Source: an uncultured Oscillospiraceae bacterium
GTDB lineage: Bacteria; Bacillota; Clostridia; Oscillospirales; Oscillospiraceae
Assembly (NCBI GenBank): GCA_910584045.1
Contig: CAJTYO010000070.1
Location: 1-12,902 of the forward strand
Length of the DNA: 12,902 nucleotides
Direction of reading: 5' to 3'
Below the pieces are notes generated by a model that saw only the letters and a program-made list of their open reading frames with translations, was not told the DNA's origin and did not search any database. This document shows, piece by piece, positions 1 through 5,844 of this stretch. Both the position numbers and the translations under genes were made by a program. How positions within the stretch are numbered: the stretch's first letter is position 1; the number at the start of each line of letters is the position of its first letter.

Positions 1-1
1 C

Positions 2-802
2 GACCAGGGCATGATGTTCGGCTACGCCTGCGACGAGACGCCGGAGCTGATGCCCGCCCCCATCGCCCTGGCCCACAGCCTCTGCCGCCGGCTGGCCGTT
101 GTGCGCAAGAACGGTCGGCTGTCCTGGCTCCGCCCCGATGGCAAAAGCCAGGTCACCGTGGAGTATGACAGCGACGGCAAAGTCGTCCGCTGCCCCGCCA
201 TCGTGGTCTCCACCCAGCACGGCCCTGACGTCGCCATTGAGGAGCTGCGGCAGGCCATCGTGGAGGAAGTGGTCAAGCCCGTTATCCCCGCCCAGTACAT
301 CGACCAGGACACCAAGTTCTTTATCAACCCCACCGGACGCTTCGTCATCGGCGGCCCCGTGGGCGACAGCGGTCTCACCGGACGGAAGATCATCGTGGAC
401 ACCTACGGCGGCGCGGCCAGCCATGGCGGCGGCTGCTTCTCCGGCAAGGACCCTACCAAGGTGGACCGCTCCGCCGCCTACATGGCCCGGTACGTGGCCA
501 AGAACATCGTGGCCGCCGGCCTGGCCCGGCGCTGCAACATCGAGCTGGCCTACGCCATCGGCGTCAGCGAGCCGGTGAGCGTGCTGGTGGAAACCCAAGG
601 CACCGGCATCCTCTCCGACGAGCGCCTCAGCGAAATCGTGCGCAGCCTCTTCGACCTGCGCCCCGGCAAGATCATCACCCAGCTGGATCTGCGCCGTCCC
701 ATCTATGAGCAGACCGCCGCCTACGGCCATTTCGGCCGCACCGACATTGACCTGCCCTGGGAGCGGCTGGATATGGTGGAGGCCCTGCGGGCAGCCAAGT
801 AA
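2..802 (+). CDS. metK: S-adenosylmethionine synthetase, 5'-truncated by the window edge
   Basis: MetK makes S-adenosylmethionine from ATP and methionine in the cytoplasm; it is the cell's methyl donor source. The reading frame is open from base 2, beginning inside the conserved GDQGMMFGYACDET nucleotide-binding motif, so about 130 N-terminal residues lie to the left and about 266 are present (family length about 400). Further signatures seen are GDSGLTGRKIIVDTYGG near the middle of the fragment and HGGGCFSGKDPTKVDRSA just after it, holding the glycine-rich phosphate-binding loop and the active-site lysine. The stop is TAA at 800-802. Nothing suggests disruption; the first in-frame ATG at base 11 is internal, not a start. 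No clear terminator with a T-tract follows, so the downstream signal is uncertain. Identification is from motif recognition and is secure. Confidence 0.97.
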   Translation, partial: DQGMMFGYACDETPELMPAPIALAHSLCRRLAVVRKNGRLSWLRPDGKSQVTVEYDSDGKVVRCPAIVVSTQHGPDVAIEELRQAIVEEVVKPVIPAQYIDQDTKFFINPTGRFVIGGPVGDSGLTGRKIIVDTYGGAASHGGGCFSGKDPTKVDRSAAYMARYVAKNIVAAGLARRCNIELAYAIGVSEPVSVLVETQGTGILSDERLSEIVRSLFDLRPGKIITQLDLRRPIYEQTAAYGHFGRTDIDLPWERLDMVEALRAAK

Positions 803-1072
803 GCGGCGCCGCGCCATGGTCGAAGCATACGAAAATTGGTAAAGTCCGGTGGGTAAACTGTGGCGCGGTCCGCGCCGTCTTCCTTGACGGGCGGCAGCCG
901 GCCTGCGTCCTCCGCCTTACCGCGCATCAGTTTCCTTCTCTCCTTTTTACCGATTCTCAAGTACGTCAACTATAAAAAAGAAGCGGGCGGTCCCCTTCTC
1001 TCCCTCCCGGCCTGGGATGGAGAATAGAAGGGGACCGCCCTGCAAATACTGGTGGAGAAAGGAAGTGACTTG
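803..1072. other. Gene-free gap between metK and the DUF421 gene
   Basis: No convincing gene is seen here. The gap holds a 7-bp palindrome with a 1-base centre at 862-876 (GGCGCGG/CCGCGCC), a weak CCGTC/GACGG hairpin just after it, a pyrimidine-rich stretch around 930-950, and the strong hairpin at 985-1040 listed separately. A TATAAA-like sequence at 971-976 could be a -10 element, but no good -35 is seen at the right distance, so no promoter is called. Confidence 0.5.
985..1040. other. Strong 15-bp hairpin upstream of the DUF421 gene
   Basis: The arms GGGCGGTCCCCTTCT (985-999) and AGAAGGGGACCGCCC (1026-1040) are perfectly complementary. The 26-base loop can extend with CTCC/GGAG (1000-1003 with 1019-1022) and a further CCC/GGG pair. 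An A-rich run (TATAAAAAAG, 971-980) lies on its left, so on the minus strand the stem would be followed by a T-run, as in an intrinsic terminator pointing towards metK. No minus-strand gene precedes it, however. On the plus strand it sits in the leader of the DUF421 gene, ending about 14 bases before the ribosome binding site, with no T-tract. It may be a leader structure, an antisense terminator or a copy of a dispersed repeat. Confidence 0.6.
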
Positions 1073-1756
1073 ATGACGACCGCCTTTTTCCGCACGGTCA
1101 TTCTCTATTTTATCCTGATGGTCGGCCTGCGATTGATGGGAAAGCGGCAGATCGGCGAGCTGGAGCCCAGCGAGCTGGTGCTGACCCTGATCATCTCCGA
1201 TCTGGCCGCAGTGCCCATGCAGGATTTCGGCATCCCGCTGGTCAACGGCCTGTTCCCTATTATCACCCTGCTGTGCCTGTCTATGCTCCTCAGCTTCTTC
1301 AGTCTGAAGTCCATCCGGTTCCGGGCTCTGGTCTGCGGCTGTCCCACGGTCATCATCCGGGACGGCAAAGTCCTGCAGCAAAATATGGCCCGAAACCGCT
1401 TCACCGTGGACGAGCTGCTTGAGCAGCTGCGCGTCCAGGGCTACAGCGACCTGTCCAGCGTGAAGTACGCAGTGCTGGAAACCAGCGGGCAGGTGTCCGT
1501 CCTGCCCTACACCAAGGCCGGCCCCGCCACACCCCAGGTCATGGGGATGGACGTACAGGACGACGTGACGCTGCCGGTACTGCTCATCAACGACGGACAC
1601 ATTATGTCCGAGAACCTGTCGGCCAGCGGCTATGACGGGGCATGGCTGGAAAAGCAGCTGCGGGAGCGCCGTCTCACCTCTCCGCGGCAGGTGTTTTTCA
1701 TGACTGTGGACGAAGCAGGGTCCATCACCTGTGTGGCAAAGGAGGCGGGAGCGTGA
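1073..1756 (+). CDS. DUF421 (YetF-like) membrane protein
   Basis: This 227-residue protein belongs to the DUF421 family. Three hydrophobic helices are visible at about residues 4-24, 33-50 and 57-78, with the family signature GLRLMGKRQIGELEPSELV between the first two. A soluble C-terminal region follows, with the typical PTVIIRDGKVL strand and the NRFTVDELLEQLR helix, then a tail of about 65 residues. DUF421 proteins of Bacillus (YetF-like, and the 2Duf protein of the spoVA2mob operon) have been linked to spore inner-membrane properties; no biochemical activity is established, and the role here is inferred at best. ATG at 1073 is chosen over the in-frame GTG at 1052 because GGAGAAAGGA (1054-1063) would be its ribosome binding site and the protein then starts as family members do. 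It overlaps the next gene by four bases. Confidence 0.9.
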   Translation: MTTAFFRTVILYFILMVGLRLMGKRQIGELEPSELVLTLIISDLAAVPMQDFGIPLVNGLFPIITLLCLSMLLSFFSLKSIRFRALVCGCPTVIIRDGKVLQQNMARNRFTVDELLEQLRVQGYSDLSSVKYAVLETSGQVSVLPYTKAGPATPQVMGMDVQDDVTLPVLLINDGHIMSENLSASGYDGAWLEKQLRERRLTSPRQVFFMTVDEAGSITCVAKEAGA

Positions 1757-2133
1757 AGGCATTTTATATCCCCGTTGGCCTGCTGGCGCTGATTCTGGGC
1801 TTCTCTCTGTGGGCCGGGCGGTATGTGGAGCTGCGCACCGAGCACTGGACCGCCCTGCTGGAGGAGGTGGACCAGGCCGGGGGACAGGAGGACTGGGCCC
1901 TGGCCCGTGAGCGGCTGGAGCGGGCCTACGCCGACTGGGACTCCAGCCAGACATTCTTCCACACCATCATGGACCACGACGAGCTGGATGAGGCGGAGGA
2001 GCTGTTCGCCGGGGCCTTCGCCGTGTGCCGGGAGAGGGACGGAGCGGACTTCCACACCATGCTGGCCCAGCTGACCAACCAGCTGCGGCTGCTGTCGGAG
2101 ACCCAGTCCGTCAGCGTCAAAAACGTTCTGTAG
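1753..2133 (+). CDS. DUF4363 family protein, partner of the DUF421 protein
   Basis: A 126-residue protein with one N-terminal hydrophobic segment (about residues 4-18, IPVGLLALILGFSLWAG) that should act as a membrane anchor, then a helical, charge-rich domain with many Trp, Glu and Leu residues. This matches the DUF4363 family, small anchored proteins regularly found beside DUF421 genes in Clostridia. The GTG start at 1753 lies inside the stop of the DUF421 gene (GTGA overlap) with GGAGGCGG at 1741-1748 as ribosome binding site, so the two are very likely translationally coupled and work together at the membrane. The function is unknown. The last 17 bases overlap the 3' end of the Crp/Fnr gene on the other strand. 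Confidence 0.85.
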   Translation: MKAFYIPVGLLALILGFSLWAGRYVELRTEHWTALLEEVDQAGGQEDWALARERLERAYADWDSSQTFFHTIMDHDELDEAEELFAGAFAVCRERDGADFHTMLAQLTNQLRLLSETQSVSVKNVL

Positions 2134-2785
2134 CCCCGTCCTCCAACCACGTCACCCGCCGGCCGTCCACAATTACCCGGCCGCTCTCCCGCATCTTCTT
2201 CAGCTCCCGCATCATGGCGCTGCGGTCGGTGCTGATATAGTCCGCCAGGGCGCTGAGGGAGAAGGGAAGATTGAAGGTGTCCGACCCCGCCTCCAGCCGG
2301 CACAGCCGGAAGTAACAATGCAGCTTCTCCCGGATACTGCGGCGGCTGAGAACCTCCACCCGGCGGCTAAGCCGCCTCGTCTGGTCCGCCACCAGGCGGA
2401 ACATATTCTGTACCAGCTTGCTGTGATAAGTGCAGGCCTTCTCGCAGCGGCGCATCAGATGGTCGAAGTCCATGAACAGCGCCTCGCTCTCCCCCTCGCT
2501 GACCACCTCCAGGCAGTCCCCCAAGTCCGTTGTGAAGGCCAGAACCTCGCCGAATACGCTCCCCTCGTCCACCCGCTCCAGAATGGTACGGGTCCCGCTG
2601 TAGTCAAAGCGCACCAGCGCCGCCTGCCCCCGGAGCAGCACTCCCACCTCGCCCCGGGACTCCCCGTAGGCACAGATAGTCTGGCCCGATCCAAACCGGC
2701 CCTGCCGCATCCGGAAGCAGTGGATCATGGCCTCCACCTCGCTGTCGGTGATGTCGTGGAAAACTGCCAGTCTGCTGTATGCCAT
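2117..2785 (-). CDS. Crp/Fnr-family transcriptional regulator
   Basis: A 222-residue one-component regulator. Residues about 5-115 form a cyclic-nucleotide-binding-like beta-roll (GSVFGE at 75-80 is the phosphate-cassette position), followed by the long dimer helix and a C-terminal winged helix-turn-helix (LSALADYISTDRSAMMRELKKM, about residues 172-193 in two parts). The Arg-Ser/Thr-Ala triad that binds cAMP in Crp is not seen, and there is no N-terminal cysteine cluster like that of Fnr, although cysteines are scattered (for example C23 and C38). The ligand is therefore unknown. The ATG at 2785 is chosen over an in-frame ATG 18 bases upstream because GGGAGGAGGCAG lies just before it. It is divergent from the NrdD-like small gene, which is its most likely target. 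It overlaps the DUF4363 gene tail to tail. Confidence 0.9.
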   Translation of the reverse strand: MAYSRLAVFHDITDSEVEAMIHCFRMRQGRFGSGQTICAYGESRGEVGVLLRGQAALVRFDYSGTRTILERVDEGSVFGEVLAFTTDLGDCLEVVSEGESEALFMDFDHLMRRCEKACTYHSKLVQNMFRLVADQTRRLSRRVEVLSRRSIREKLHCYFRLCRLEAGSDTFNLPFSLSALADYISTDRSAMMRELKKMRESGRVIVDGRRVTWLEDGATERF

Positions 2786-2867
2786 ACCTCTGCCTCCTCC
2801 CATGCGCCGTCCTATATCTGGTAGAGATCAACTGCGGACGGCACAAAATATTGAAAACTTTTTGATT

Positions 2868-2883
2868 TGTCGCTGATGCAACA
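2868..2883. promoter_or_regulatory. Candidate Crp/Fnr-type operator between divergent genes
   Basis: TGTCGCTGATGCAACA is an imperfect 16-bp dyad (TGT.GC, four bases, GC.ACA) with the overall length and TGT/ACA ends of Crp-type sites. It lies in the 184-base divergent region just upstream of a probable -10 (TATGAT, 2901-2906) of the NrdD-like gene, covering the -35 position. It is proposed as the binding site of the adjacent regulator from position and symmetry alone. Confidence 0.3.
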
Positions 2884-2900
2884 TCGTATCCCTGTCCCTT

Positions 2901-2911
2901 TATGATATACT
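2901..2911 (+). promoter_or_regulatory. Probable -10 region for the NrdD-like gene
   Basis: TATGATATACT contains two overlapping -10-like hexamers, TATGAT and TATACT, each five of six to TATAAT. No consensus -35 lies 16-18 bases upstream, which would fit a promoter needing an activator such as the divergent Crp/Fnr protein. A small 5-bp hairpin (GCCCA/TGGGC, 2932-2949) lies between it and the ribosome binding site AGGAGG at 2957-2962. Confidence 0.45.
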
Positions 2912-2969
2912 CACTTCACACAAAAGTAAAGGCCCAAATTAATATGGGCATCTTTCAGGAGGACAAGCC

Positions 2970-3233
2970 ATGATGCAGGTCAATGTAACGGGCGGAACTA
3001 TCAGCCAGCAGGAGCGGGATGCCTATATCGCCCGAGCCAACAGCAAGTACGCCATTGGAACGGTGCAGGCCCTGGACATCCATGTGGACGGGGAGTATGT
3101 GGATCTCCGCTACCAGCTGGCGCCCAGGCCCTTCAGCCGCATCCGGCGGATTACCGGGTATCTGGTGGGCGATATGAGCCATTGGAACAACGCCAAGGCG
3201 GCGGAGGAACGCGACAGAGTTAAGCATATCTGA
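2970..3233 (+). CDS. Small stand-alone NrdD-like glycyl-radical-tail protein
   Basis: An 87-residue protein with no cysteine and no membrane segment. Its last third (residues about 55-87, with RITGYL at 60-65, WNNAK at 72-76 and RDRVKH at 81-86) resembles the extreme C-terminus of class III anaerobic ribonucleotide reductase NrdD, where the glycine of the RxxGYL loop carries the catalytic radical; here that would be G63. The ten-stranded catalytic barrel, the ATP-cone and the cysteine zinc site of NrdD are all missing, so it cannot be a reductase alone. By analogy to YfiD/GrcA, the spare radical domain of pyruvate formate-lyase, it could be a replacement or regulatory radical domain; that is inference. 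Automatic pipelines may name it anaerobic ribonucleoside-triphosphate reductase. The start is ATG 2970 (ATG 2973 also possible) after AGGAGG at 2957-2962. It is single-gene: promoter on the left, terminator on the right. Confidence 0.65.
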   Translation: MMQVNVTGGTISQQERDAYIARANSKYAIGTVQALDIHVDGEYVDLRYQLAPRPFSRIRRITGYLVGDMSHWNNAKAAEERDRVKHI

Positions 3234-3242
3234 CCATCCATC

Positions 3243-3271
3243 GGGGAGGCGGGCTGCCGCCTCCCCTTTTT
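3243..3271 (+). terminator. Intrinsic terminator after the NrdD-like gene
   Basis: A perfect 10-bp GC-rich stem (GGGGAGGCGG 3243-3252, CCGCCTCCCC 3257-3266) with the loop GCTG is followed by five T. It begins 9 bases after the stop codon. Confidence 0.92.
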
Positions 3272-3471
3272 ATGTCGAAAAACTGCTGCACAGCTTTTTT
3301 GAGTCAACGCCATACGGCAGCTCAGGGTCCGCTCTGCATGCTGACGGGGCGCCCCCCTCCATATAGGGGCGGAAGGGGGAAAGCTGCACGCAAACATGCA
3401 ACTTTTTGAAGATTTTCTGAAAAAAATTTTTGGAACGGCGATGGATTTGTGGGGAGTTTTTTGGAAATCTG
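3272..3471. other. Gene-free stretch upstream of the FIST promoter
   Basis: The whole gene-free gap runs 3234-3551 and is 318 bases. Apart from the terminator and the promoter listed separately, this part has no coding region that I can support. It contains a CGCCCC/GGGGCG hairpin (3350-3355 with 3366-3371) within a GC-rich block, the heptamer GCTGCAC twice in direct orientation, and a strongly AT-rich tract around 3405-3432 that could act as an UP-element or bent DNA upstream of the promoter. No known riboswitch consensus was recognised. Confidence 0.5.
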
Positions 3472-3501
3472 TTGACATAGGCGGGTACTTTCAGATATAA
3501 T
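3472..3501 (+). promoter_or_regulatory. Sigma-A promoter for the FIST-MCP bicistron
   Basis: The -35 TTGACA (3472-3477) and -10 TATAAT (3496-3501) are both perfect consensus hexamers, separated by 18 bases, one more than the optimum. The leader to the GTG start is about 45 bases. This suggests strong, housekeeping-type expression of the sensor pair. Confidence 0.88.
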
Positions 3502-3551
3502 TGTTTATCTGTATCTATATCTACCGTCAAATATAGAAGGGAGTCCACAGC

Positions 3552-4607
3552 GTGAAACAATTTTTCGGTATGAGCCAGCGGGGCAGGCTGGAGGAGGCCG
3601 TGCAGGGTATCCGCACCCCCCAGTTTATCATGCTGCTGTCAAACAACGAACAGTTCCAGGAGCATGTACAGGCCCTGGAGAAGCTCTTCCCCGGGGTTCC
3701 CAGCATCGGGTGCATCGGTATGAGCTATCAGACCAGCGTCGTGGAAAACGGCGTGGGCGTGATCGCTTTCTCCGACGGCGTCAGCGCCTCGGCCAACGTG
3801 CTCGAGCAGGTGTCCACCATGCCGGTGAAGTACATCCGCCGCCTGGAGCAGGACATCCAGAAGGTGGGCGGCTCCAACCGTGACACGGTATGTATCGACT
3901 TCTGCACGGGGAACGATGCCTGCGTGCTGACCACCATGTATACCGCCCTGCGGCAGCGGGGCATCTCCCTGGTGGGCGGCACCGGCGGCGAGGGCCGGGT
4001 GTCCGCCAACGGCGTGATCTATGAGGACGCGGTGGTCTACGGCCTGGTCCGCAACCTCCACGGCCGGGTAAAGACCTATAAGGAGAACATCTACCACCAG
4101 ATGGGCGACTACCGCTTCATCGCCTCCGGCACGGACCGGGCTAAATACATACTTGGCGCGCTGAACGGCCAGCCCGCCAAGCAGGTCTACAAGAACATCC
4201 TCCACGTGACCGACGAAGAGATCCTGACCCGGACCTTCCAAAACCCCTTCGGCAAGATTAACGGGGACGACACCTGTATCATCTCCATCAAAGAGGTCAG
4301 CGGCAACGCCCTGGCCTGCTTCCGGCAGGTTAACGACTCCGACGTGCTCATACTTCTGGAGCTGGGCGATTACAAGGCCATTACCAGGGACACCATCCAG
4401 CAGATCTGCCAGGACTTCCCCCGCCGCTCGGCCATCTTCTCCGTCAACTGCCTGTTCCGCTATAAGCTGTTTTCCCAGCAGAACTATATGCAGGCATATC
4501 TGCGGGAAATGTCGGCGCTGGGCTGCCACGCCGGATTCGTGGGCTATGGCGAGCACTATAACGACCGCTTTGTCAACCAGTCCATGACGTGCGTGGTATT
4601 TGAGTGA
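3552..4607 (+). CDS. FIST-domain sensory protein
   Basis: A 351-residue soluble protein recognised as FIST N-terminal plus FIST C-terminal domains. FIST (F-box and intracellular signal transduction proteins) is a cytoplasmic sensory module thought to bind small ligands such as amino acids. The N-terminal half (about 20-215) has the typical GxPSIGCIGMS-like turn near residue 50, and the GGTGGEGRVS glycine-rich segment around residue 142. The C-terminal domain (about 220-345) ends with the GFVGYGEHYNDRFVNQ-type motif, where family members have a conserved G-x-GE segment before the final strand. There is no transmembrane helix and no output domain on the chain. The start is GTG at 3552 after GAAGGGA (about 3536-3542); the next ATG lies six codons in and lacks its own site. 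The MCP gene follows after 14 bases, and the shared promoter suggests that the two act as sensor and transducer. Confidence 0.88.
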   Translation: MKQFFGMSQRGRLEEAVQGIRTPQFIMLLSNNEQFQEHVQALEKLFPGVPSIGCIGMSYQTSVVENGVGVIAFSDGVSASANVLEQVSTMPVKYIRRLEQDIQKVGGSNRDTVCIDFCTGNDACVLTTMYTALRQRGISLVGGTGGEGRVSANGVIYEDAVVYGLVRNLHGRVKTYKENIYHQMGDYRFIASGTDRAKYILGALNGQPAKQVYKNILHVTDEEILTRTFQNPFGKINGDDTCIISIKEVSGNALACFRQVNDSDVLILLELGDYKAITRDTIQQICQDFPRRSAIFSVNCLFRYKLFSQQNYMQAYLREMSALGCHAGFVGYGEHYNDRFVNQSMTCVVFE

Positions 4608-4621
4608 AGGAGGGACAGACC

Positions 4622-5566
4622 ATGTTGTTTGGAGGAAATAAGAAAAAAAAGCCGGAGCGGGCTCAGGAGGAGAAGAGCCTCTACCCGGTTCTGCATGTGG
4701 CCGGCAGCTTAAAAGCATATCAGAAGGATCTGGTGCAGAAGGAGGTCGCCTCCCTGTGGGAGCTGAACATGGTGGGAAGCGCTTTCTCCGGCGTAATTAA
4801 GGAGGCGGAGCGGTTTCAGGATAAGCTGCAGAATCTGGAGCAGTCCTTCTCCAACATCAACCAGACCTCGGAGCAGTTCATCCAGGTCCGCAGCGAGATT
4901 GCCCAGACGGTGACAGAGGCCCAGGGCCAGATGGAGGAGCTGGGCCAGACCTCCGCCCAGGTGCAGAAGTCCTACGATGAGATGGCGGAGACCTTCTCCC
5001 TGCTGCAGTCGTCTATCAAGGAGATTCAGCAGTGCATGGGCAAAATCGTCGCCATCGCAGATCAGACCAACATTCTGGCCATCAACGCCTCCATCGAAGC
5101 CGCCCGGGCCGGCGCGGAGGGCCGCGGCTTCGCGGTGGTCGCCGAGCAGGTGAAGGCCCTGGCCAAGGAGATCAAGGTGCTGGCCAGCGAGGTGGATTCC
5201 GGCGTATATGAGGTGGAAAACCGGGCCGGACAGCTGAATACCAGCATTCTCAGCTCTCAGCAAACCCTGGGACAGGGCGTCGGCATCGTCAATCAGACCG
5301 ACGATAGCTTCCGGAAGATCACGTCGGCGGCGGAGGGCGCTGTATCCGTGCAGTCGGAGATCTCCAGCGTGATCTCGTCGTCCCAGCAGGAATTGCAGGT
5401 AATCCAGCAGTTTTTCGATCAGATCAAGGGCCAGTATCAGGAGGTTGTCAGACATATCGACAGCGCCAGCCGCCTGGGCACCACAAAGAGCGCCATGTTC
5501 GAGGATATGGACAACATGATCTCCCAAATTCCTCCGATGGTAAAAGATCTGGAGAGCGGACGCTGA
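4622..5566 (+). CDS. Soluble methyl-accepting chemotaxis-type signalling protein
   Basis: A 314-residue protein consisting almost only of an MCP signalling coiled coil. The highly conserved hairpin tip (IADQTNILAINASIEAARAG within residues about 142-184) that contacts CheW and CheA is intact. Long Gln/Glu/Ser-rich heptad helices flank it, with several possible Gln/Glu methylation pairs. There is no transmembrane helix, no HAMP domain and no periplasmic sensor; the N-terminus is a short Lys-rich segment (NKKKKP). It should therefore act as a cytoplasmic transducer. The ATG at 4622 is chosen for AAGGAGGGA at 4607-4615; an in-frame GTG at 4604 overlapping the previous gene lacks a site. It sits immediately after the FIST gene on the same transcript, so FIST probably supplies the sensory input in trans. 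No che gene lies in the window. Confidence 0.92.
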   Translation: MLFGGNKKKKPERAQEEKSLYPVLHVAGSLKAYQKDLVQKEVASLWELNMVGSAFSGVIKEAERFQDKLQNLEQSFSNINQTSEQFIQVRSEIAQTVTEAQGQMEELGQTSAQVQKSYDEMAETFSLLQSSIKEIQQCMGKIVAIADQTNILAINASIEAARAGAEGRGFAVVAEQVKALAKEIKVLASEVDSGVYEVENRAGQLNTSILSSQQTLGQGVGIVNQTDDSFRKITSAAEGAVSVQSEISSVISSSQQELQVIQQFFDQIKGQYQEVVRHIDSASRLGTTKSAMFEDMDNMISQIPPMVKDLESGR

Positions 5567-5600
5567 GGCGGCGAAGCATTTCTCCAGGCGTCTAACAGCT

Positions 5601-5672
5601 TTTCCCGTCTGACCGGCCTATGCCGCTGGAGCTGATCGCCGAGATCGCCCGGCGGCTCCGTTAGACGGGGAA
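5601..5672. other. Imperfect long stem-loop after the MCP gene
   Basis: Bases 5601-5613 and 5660-5672 can pair over 13 positions with two G-T wobbles (TTTCCCGTCTGAC with GTTAGACGGGGAA), enclosing a second possible pairing GCCGC/GCGGC (5622-5626 with 5652-5656) and a small GATC/GATC hairpin. CGTCTAAC at 5589-5596 is also an exact inverted match to GTTAGACG at 5660-5667, so two alternative folds compete for the same right arm. In one frame it reads as a short helical tail of about 22 residues with no start, possibly a gene remnant. Confidence 0.4.
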
Positions 5673-5689
5673 TCATTCATAGAGGAAGA

Positions 5690-5717
5690 GAGGTGCGGGG
5701 TATATGCCCCGCACCTC
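5690..5717 (+). terminator. Probable terminator of the FIST-MCP operon
   Basis: A perfect 11-bp stem (GAGGTGCGGGG 5690-5700, CCCCGCACCTC 5707-5717) with the loop TATATG is followed by the moderately T-rich TGTATTATACTTG. The T-tract is weak, but the stem is strong and it lies where the plus-strand operon should end. Confidence 0.65.
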
Positions 5718-5765
5718 CTGTATTATACTTGTCTTGAAAGTAAAAGTACCAAAAAGAACATTAAG

Positions 5766-5831
5766 AAAATACTTATTTTGACCCGGCTGAATTTCCTCCC
5801 TGCTTTGGTTGCCGCCCTAAAATATTTTAGG
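5766..5831. other. Two AT-rich palindromes between convergent operons
   Basis: AAAATA-CT-TATTTT (5766-5779) and the perfect 16-bp palindrome CCTAAAATATTTTAGG (5816-5831) lie between the end of the plus-strand FIST-MCP operon and the end of tex. The second is 13 bases beyond the tex stop and may help end tex transcription, although neither is followed by a clear T-tract on the minus strand. Protein-binding sites are an alternative. Confidence 0.4.
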
Positions 5832-5844
5832 CGCGCATTGCGTA

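Noticed and set aside
947..1954. 335-residue minus-strand open frame across the DUF421 and DUF4363 genes that would use the 985-1040 hairpin as terminator
   Set aside because: It is compositionally biased (Gln/Asp/His-rich), crosses two recognised genes, and its stop lies beyond the hairpin, so the hairpin would be inside the frame rather than after it.
2862..2881. TTGAT...CAA sequence as an Fnr box
   Set aside because: The half-sites are too far apart for the TTGAT-N4-ATCAA consensus; the 16-bp TGT/ACA dyad at 2868-2883 is a better candidate.
3272..3471. Possible riboswitch or small RNA in the gap before the FIST promoter
   Set aside because: The region lies upstream of the consensus promoter, so it would not be in the FIST leader; no known riboswitch core was recognised, and only a short GC hairpin is present.
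3639..4718. Long 359-residue open frame on the minus strand opposite the FIST gene
   Set aside because: It is a shadow of GC-rich codon use in the FIST gene: low-complexity His/Leu/Val/Asp-rich translation, no family resemblance, no ribosome binding site, and the plus strand has a clear family match.
4709..5527. 272-residue minus-strand frame opposite the MCP gene, rich in Leu and Asp
   Set aside because: It mirrors the heptad repeats of the MCP coiled coil; no start signal and no known family.
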